The position numbers and the translations under genes are program-made. From positions 1 through 64,000 of the forward strand of contig NZ_QNRQ01000017.1 in assembly GCF_003315175.1 (NCBI RefSeq): a stretch of 64,000 nt of DNA. The letters run 5' to 3'. A model generated the notes under the pieces. The model was not told where the DNA came from. It did not search any database and saw nothing but the letters and a program-made list of their open reading frames with translations. Position 1 is the first letter of the stretch. Each line of letters begins with the position of its first letter. Shown piece after piece: positions 61,274-64,000 of this stretch. Origin of the DNA: Eoetvoesiella caeni. GTDB lineage: Bacteria; Pseudomonadota; Gammaproteobacteria; Burkholderiales; Burkholderiaceae_B.

Positions 61274-63043
61274 TCAATGTTGGGCATATAACTGCGCATC
61301 GGTCTCCCGCCCCAGTAGCTCAAGCAGTGCCCGGCGCATTTCACGTGCCGACAAGCCCTGCAATAGCTGCGCATGGTGGTCGGACACAATGACGGTGCCG
61401 GCAGGCAGCCCCCACGCCAACTCTAGATCTCGCACAACGCCCTTCAAAATCACTTGCGCGTGCTCAGGTCCCGGTGCAGGAAACAGCACCGGACGCAAGC
61501 GACTGAGGAGCGGTTCGGAAAGCGCTTGCAGGGAGTTGCTGGTCGCGATGTACATGCAATGCGATAAATCGCATTCGGTCAAAAGAAACACATCGTGGTA
61601 GCGCCGCGCATTACCTGGCTCTAGTAGATCAAGTAGCGCGTCTTGGGGGTCCCCACCGTTCGAGTAGGCGCATTGCGTTTTATCTATTTCATCCAGAATA
61701 AATAGCGGGTTGGGCACCTGTGTTTGCAGGATAAACTCCACCATCCGAGAAGTGCGATTACTACTCCAGCCACGCGTGACGCCCTTGAGGACTTTGACAT
61801 CAGTCATGCCTGCCAGGTTGATCACCGCATTGGGGGTGTTCAGCAGCTCCCCTAGCCGCTGCACGAATCTAGTTTTGCCCGTACCCGGCGGACCCACCAA
61901 TACCACTGGTGCCATGCCTAAGCGAAGCGCGCCATGGCGCTTACGGGCGAACAAATCGCTCATAACGAGTGAGACGGCGTCCTGCGCCCAGGGGAACTCC
62001 GCCAGCAGCGTTGCGTGCAACGCCTGCAACTTGTCTACCGAAGGAAACTCCTTAAACGCCATCGGCTCGCGCAGCACCTCGAATCGCTTGAGGTATTCCA
62101 TATCAGAGCGTTCAGTTGCTGGCGGGATCTCACCAGGCACGATGATGATCTCATTGACGCGAGGCTTTCTCGGTGTGCGCGTTGGTGCTTTGGCTCTAGA
62201 CCGCCAGGCACCACTTTGTTCGCTATATGGCTCGTCCTGCTCCAAGAAAACAAGTACGGCTAACTGCTGTTCAACCAGGGCATCACGATATGCTTGCGGA
62301 TCGACGTGTTGCCTGCTGGCGGCGACAATCAGCTTGTTCCAAAACGGCTTGAGCCATTTCAGCGCCTCTCGGCGTTCCGCTCGGGGCCGCGGGGATTCAA
62401 ACCCGTGCCGAGGTGGCAGCAATGTTAGGTAATTGACCACACAACTTAACGCACAAGTGAATGACTCTGCATCCCAGCCACTGAATCCGCGTTGTACGTG
62501 CCGCAGCCCCACCCTCGCTCCTAAGTACCACGCTTGAGCGACTCGATGTTTCACGTGCCGTTGCCCATCATCGTCATCTGTCCCTTTAATTTGCACGAGC
62601 TTTGGCAGCGGATCGATGCTCAAATCCAAAGTCACCCGCTTACCTTCTTGGGCGAGCAAGGCGTTAGCCACCTCGGCCGCGCCCACCACACTATTAAGCT
62701 CGCGGGCTAGCTGAAACCACCGTACTGGACTACTACTACCCACTTGGAATTCACTAGGTTCACAACGGACTTGGAGGAAACGGCCCAATGCCAAGGCAGC
62801 GGTGGCTCGGACATGACGCGGCCGCGTTCCTGAGACAGTTAATAAATCCTCACGAACCTGCGCTAAAGAAGCGGGGTAAGTATTCTCGCTTCGGTACAGC
62901 AAGGTAAATAGGTCGTCATTGAAAAAATTACCTAGCGGTGCGTCAGGTGGCAGCTCGACAGCAGCATCATGATCGAGCAGGCGCCAGCGACCCTCTGGAG
63001 CGAGGTGTGCGGCAAGCTGTTCTATGTACTTGTCATGGTCCAT
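61274..63043 (-). CDS. Lon-type AAA+ ATPase without protease domain, right cassette
   Basis: 589 residues. The same layout as the left paralogue: a helical N-terminal half (NNFFGDDL shared as GNFFNDDLFTLLYR), then Walker A GPPGTGKT near 380, Walker B LFILDEIDK near 444, sensor-1 IATSNS near 497 and a lid. KVLKGVTRGWSSNR is nearly identical between both. No protease domain follows. A linker near 260-285 differs in sequence (SRAKAPTRTPRKP), rich in Arg/Pro. Confidence 0.85.
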   Translation of the reverse strand: MDHDKYIEQLAAHLAPEGRWRLLDHDAAVELPPDAPLGNFFNDDLFTLLYRSENTYPASLAQVREDLLTVSGTRPRHVRATAALALGRFLQVRCEPSEFQVGSSSPVRWFQLARELNSVVGAAEVANALLAQEGKRVTLDLSIDPLPKLVQIKGTDDDDGQRHVKHRVAQAWYLGARVGLRHVQRGFSGWDAESFTCALSCVVNYLTLLPPRHGFESPRPRAERREALKWLKPFWNKLIVAASRQHVDPQAYRDALVEQQLAVLVFLEQDEPYSEQSGAWRSRAKAPTRTPRKPRVNEIIIVPGEIPPATERSDMEYLKRFEVLREPMAFKEFPSVDKLQALHATLLAEFPWAQDAVSLVMSDLFARKRHGALRLGMAPVVLVGPPGTGKTRFVQRLGELLNTPNAVINLAGMTDVKVLKGVTRGWSSNRTSRMVEFILQTQVPNPLFILDEIDKTQCAYSNGGDPQDALLDLLEPGNARRYHDVFLLTECDLSHCMYIATSNSLQALSEPLLSRLRPVLFPAPGPEHAQVILKGVVRDLELAWGLPAGTVIVSDHHAQLLQGLSAREMRRALLELLGRETDAQLYAQH

Positions 63044-63077
63044 GACAGATTCCTCTATTCTTGATATTCAGCATTCA

Positions 63078-63467
63078 CTATGCAGGGTTGGGATAGCACA
63101 ACTCACAACGGGTGGTGTACCAGCCGTCGTCGCGCCGCATCTGGCTCGGCCGACCACAGGACTCACAGACGCTTGCGCTCGCGGTTTCTGCTAGATCTAC
63201 GGCTTGCCGTATAAGCCGAACCGTGTCATCGCGGGCCTGCTTGAGCTCATAGTAAAAGCGCAACGCGCCGAACTTTTCTTTCACCTGTCGGACCCCGAAT
63301 CTGGCATCTGAATCAGCCTCCAGAATCGTGTTCAAGCGTTCGCATAGGGTGGCAATCAGTTCTGTCCATCCATCACCGTGCTCGAAACCCCAAGCGAGGG
63401 GGCCGACTGGAAAGAGCCGTGGATAAGTCACTGTTAAAAAATCAAGACGAGCGCGGGCCTCGGTCAT
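63078..63467 (-). CDS. Small Zn-ribbon protein of the right cassette (KEKFG-LRFYY family)
   Basis: 129 residues. QVKEKFGALRFYY near 65-77 is shared with the left paralogue apart from one residue, as are the GW...L helix before it and the C-terminal Cys pairs CESC and CELC. TTATCGGAG precedes the ATG as in the left cassette. It opens the right cassette; the AAA+ gene follows 34 bp later. Confidence 0.75.
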   Translation of the reverse strand: MTEARARLDFLTVTYPRLFPVGPLAWGFEHGDGWTELIATLCERLNTILEADSDARFGVRQVKEKFGALRFYYELKQARDDTVRLIRQAVDLAETASASVCESCGRPSQMRRDDGWYTTRCELCYPNPA

Positions 63468-63631
63468 GTCGTACTCCGATAAGAAAAAAAGAGAAGTGAT
63501 AACGGCAGCCTTGCCGAACCTGCTTTAGTAGTTGGCGTTACTTAAGCAGTATCTGCCGGTGCAAGAAGATGGTGGTTGTGCATGGGACTCTCTGAACGTA
63601 GTTTTGACTATGCGGGGCCCAGAACCACAAA

Positions 63632-63649
63632 GCCCCGCTGGGGCGGGGC
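63632..63649 (-). terminator. GC-rich hairpin between the right 27-codon ORF and its cassette
   Basis: GCCCCGC pairs with GCGGGGC around a 4-base loop; on the transcribed strand TTTG follows. It starts 29 bases after the stop of the 27-codon ORF, against 27 bases on the left side. Confidence 0.6.
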
Positions 63650-63678
63650 CTGAATACACAATATATTGCCTAGTAGTA

Positions 63679-63762
63679 TCAGACGTCCGCGCGCGAGCGT
63701 GCAATCACCCATATCTGGGTGACGATCGGTCTGCTAATTCGAATCATGTCGTAGCGTTTCAT
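63679..63762 (-). CDS. 27-codon leader-like ORF ahead of the right cassette
   Basis: ATG at 63762 to TGA at 63681-63679 encodes 27 residues, MKRYDMIRISRPIVTQIWVI and a short tail (ARSRADV). A purine-rich GGGGG lies five bases upstream. The length, distance to the hairpin and position before the Zn-ribbon gene equal the left cassette, but the peptide sequence is little conserved. No run of one regulatory codon is seen, so classical amino acid attenuation is unlikely. Confidence 0.4.
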   Translation of the reverse strand: MKRYDMIRISRPIVTQIWVIARSRADV

Positions 63763-64000
63763 GATTGCCCCCGGGACGGTAAAGAAAAAACGTGTAGAGC
63801 TGTCGAGCATGCGTGATTCACACAACACAATTTCACACTCATGTCGTTAATCCTATCTGACGCAAAGACCGCTGGGAAGTGGGGCGGCTGCGGAGTTAAA
63901 AATATATTTTTCTTTGGCCTAACGGCTAACAGACTGACGCCTCCGTATACATGCCGCAGCGTAGCTGGACGAGGTCTTTCTCGGTTACGAACTTAATCAA
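63763..64000. promoter_or_regulatory. Presumed promoter region of the right cassette
   Basis: No gene is seen to the window edge. An AT-rich block (AAAAATATATTTTTC near 63899) and a short repeat CTAAC-GG-CTAAC (63920-63931) are the only marked features. The promoter of the minus-strand cassette should lie here. Confidence 0.35.

Noticed and set aside
63899-63931. Possible attachment site at the right edge
   Set aside because: No tRNA gene, integrase or matching repeat at the left edge was found.

Overview
The window looks like a mosaic accessory region of a Burkholderiales betaproteobacterium, probably Alcaligenaceae-like. This is inferred from the gene families, moderate-to-high GC and dense same-strand operons. 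There are no rRNA, tRNA, integrase or transposase genes, so the species and the type of mobile element cannot be fixed from sequence.

Left third (1-25.6 kb): metal, envelope and sulfur stress. A DsbD-like gene (cut by the window edge), a 37-residue membrane peptide, an F510_1955-type protein, a DUF2933 protein, a CopZ-like chaperone behind a 19-bp-spacer MerR/CueR-type promoter, a 19-cysteine Csp-type copper store and a CopRS/CusRS-like two-component system form a copper module. Next come cytochrome b561, a PmtA-like methyltransferase, a QseBC/PmrAB-like two-component system, two tandem COG4705 membrane proteins, PAP2 and DedA-PAP2 lipid phosphatases and PepSY proteins. A third two-component system precedes a complete tripartite RND efflux operon. 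A broken MFS gene, then a persulfide dioxygenase / BigR-like repressor / split YeeE module and a DedA protein, end this part.

Middle (26-32.4 kb): a cassette of a Zn-ribbon protein, a Lon-type AAA+ ATPase without protease domain and a PPP-type phosphatase, preceded by a 27-codon ORF and a GC-rich hairpin. After it lie a ChrB-N protein without ChrA, a CDF-like transporter, a COG4280-like membrane protein and a small membrane protein.

Right half (32.8-58.7 kb): two catabolic clusters. Cluster 1 (32.8-42.6 kb, divergent GntR regulator) has three RraA-family proteins, an orphan solute-binding protein, a Gfo/Idh/MocA dehydrogenase, a Rieske oxygenase, a COG0523 GTPase, a LigB-type extradiol dioxygenase and a LigJ-like hydratase. 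This reads as meta-cleavage of an aromatic carboxylate to pyruvate and oxaloacetate. Cluster 2 (43.5-58.7 kb, MarR regulator) has a molybdenum hydroxylase, P450 plus PDR-type reductase, a dihydroxyphthalate-decarboxylase-like protein, a NicX-like ring-opening dioxygenase, an isochorismatase-like amidase, a tautomerase, an SDR and a full LIV-type ABC importer. This points to uptake and degradation of a pyridine carboxylate, possibly a dicarboxylate such as quinolinate (inference). The palindrome ATGNCTAGNCAT occurs three times at its promoters.

Right edge (58.8-64 kb): a HExxH protein of unknown family and a second, diverged and inverted copy of the Zn-ribbon / AAA+ / phosphatase cassette. It again has a 27-codon ORF and GC hairpin in front at nearly the same spacing. 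This repeated architecture is the best candidate here for an undescribed system.
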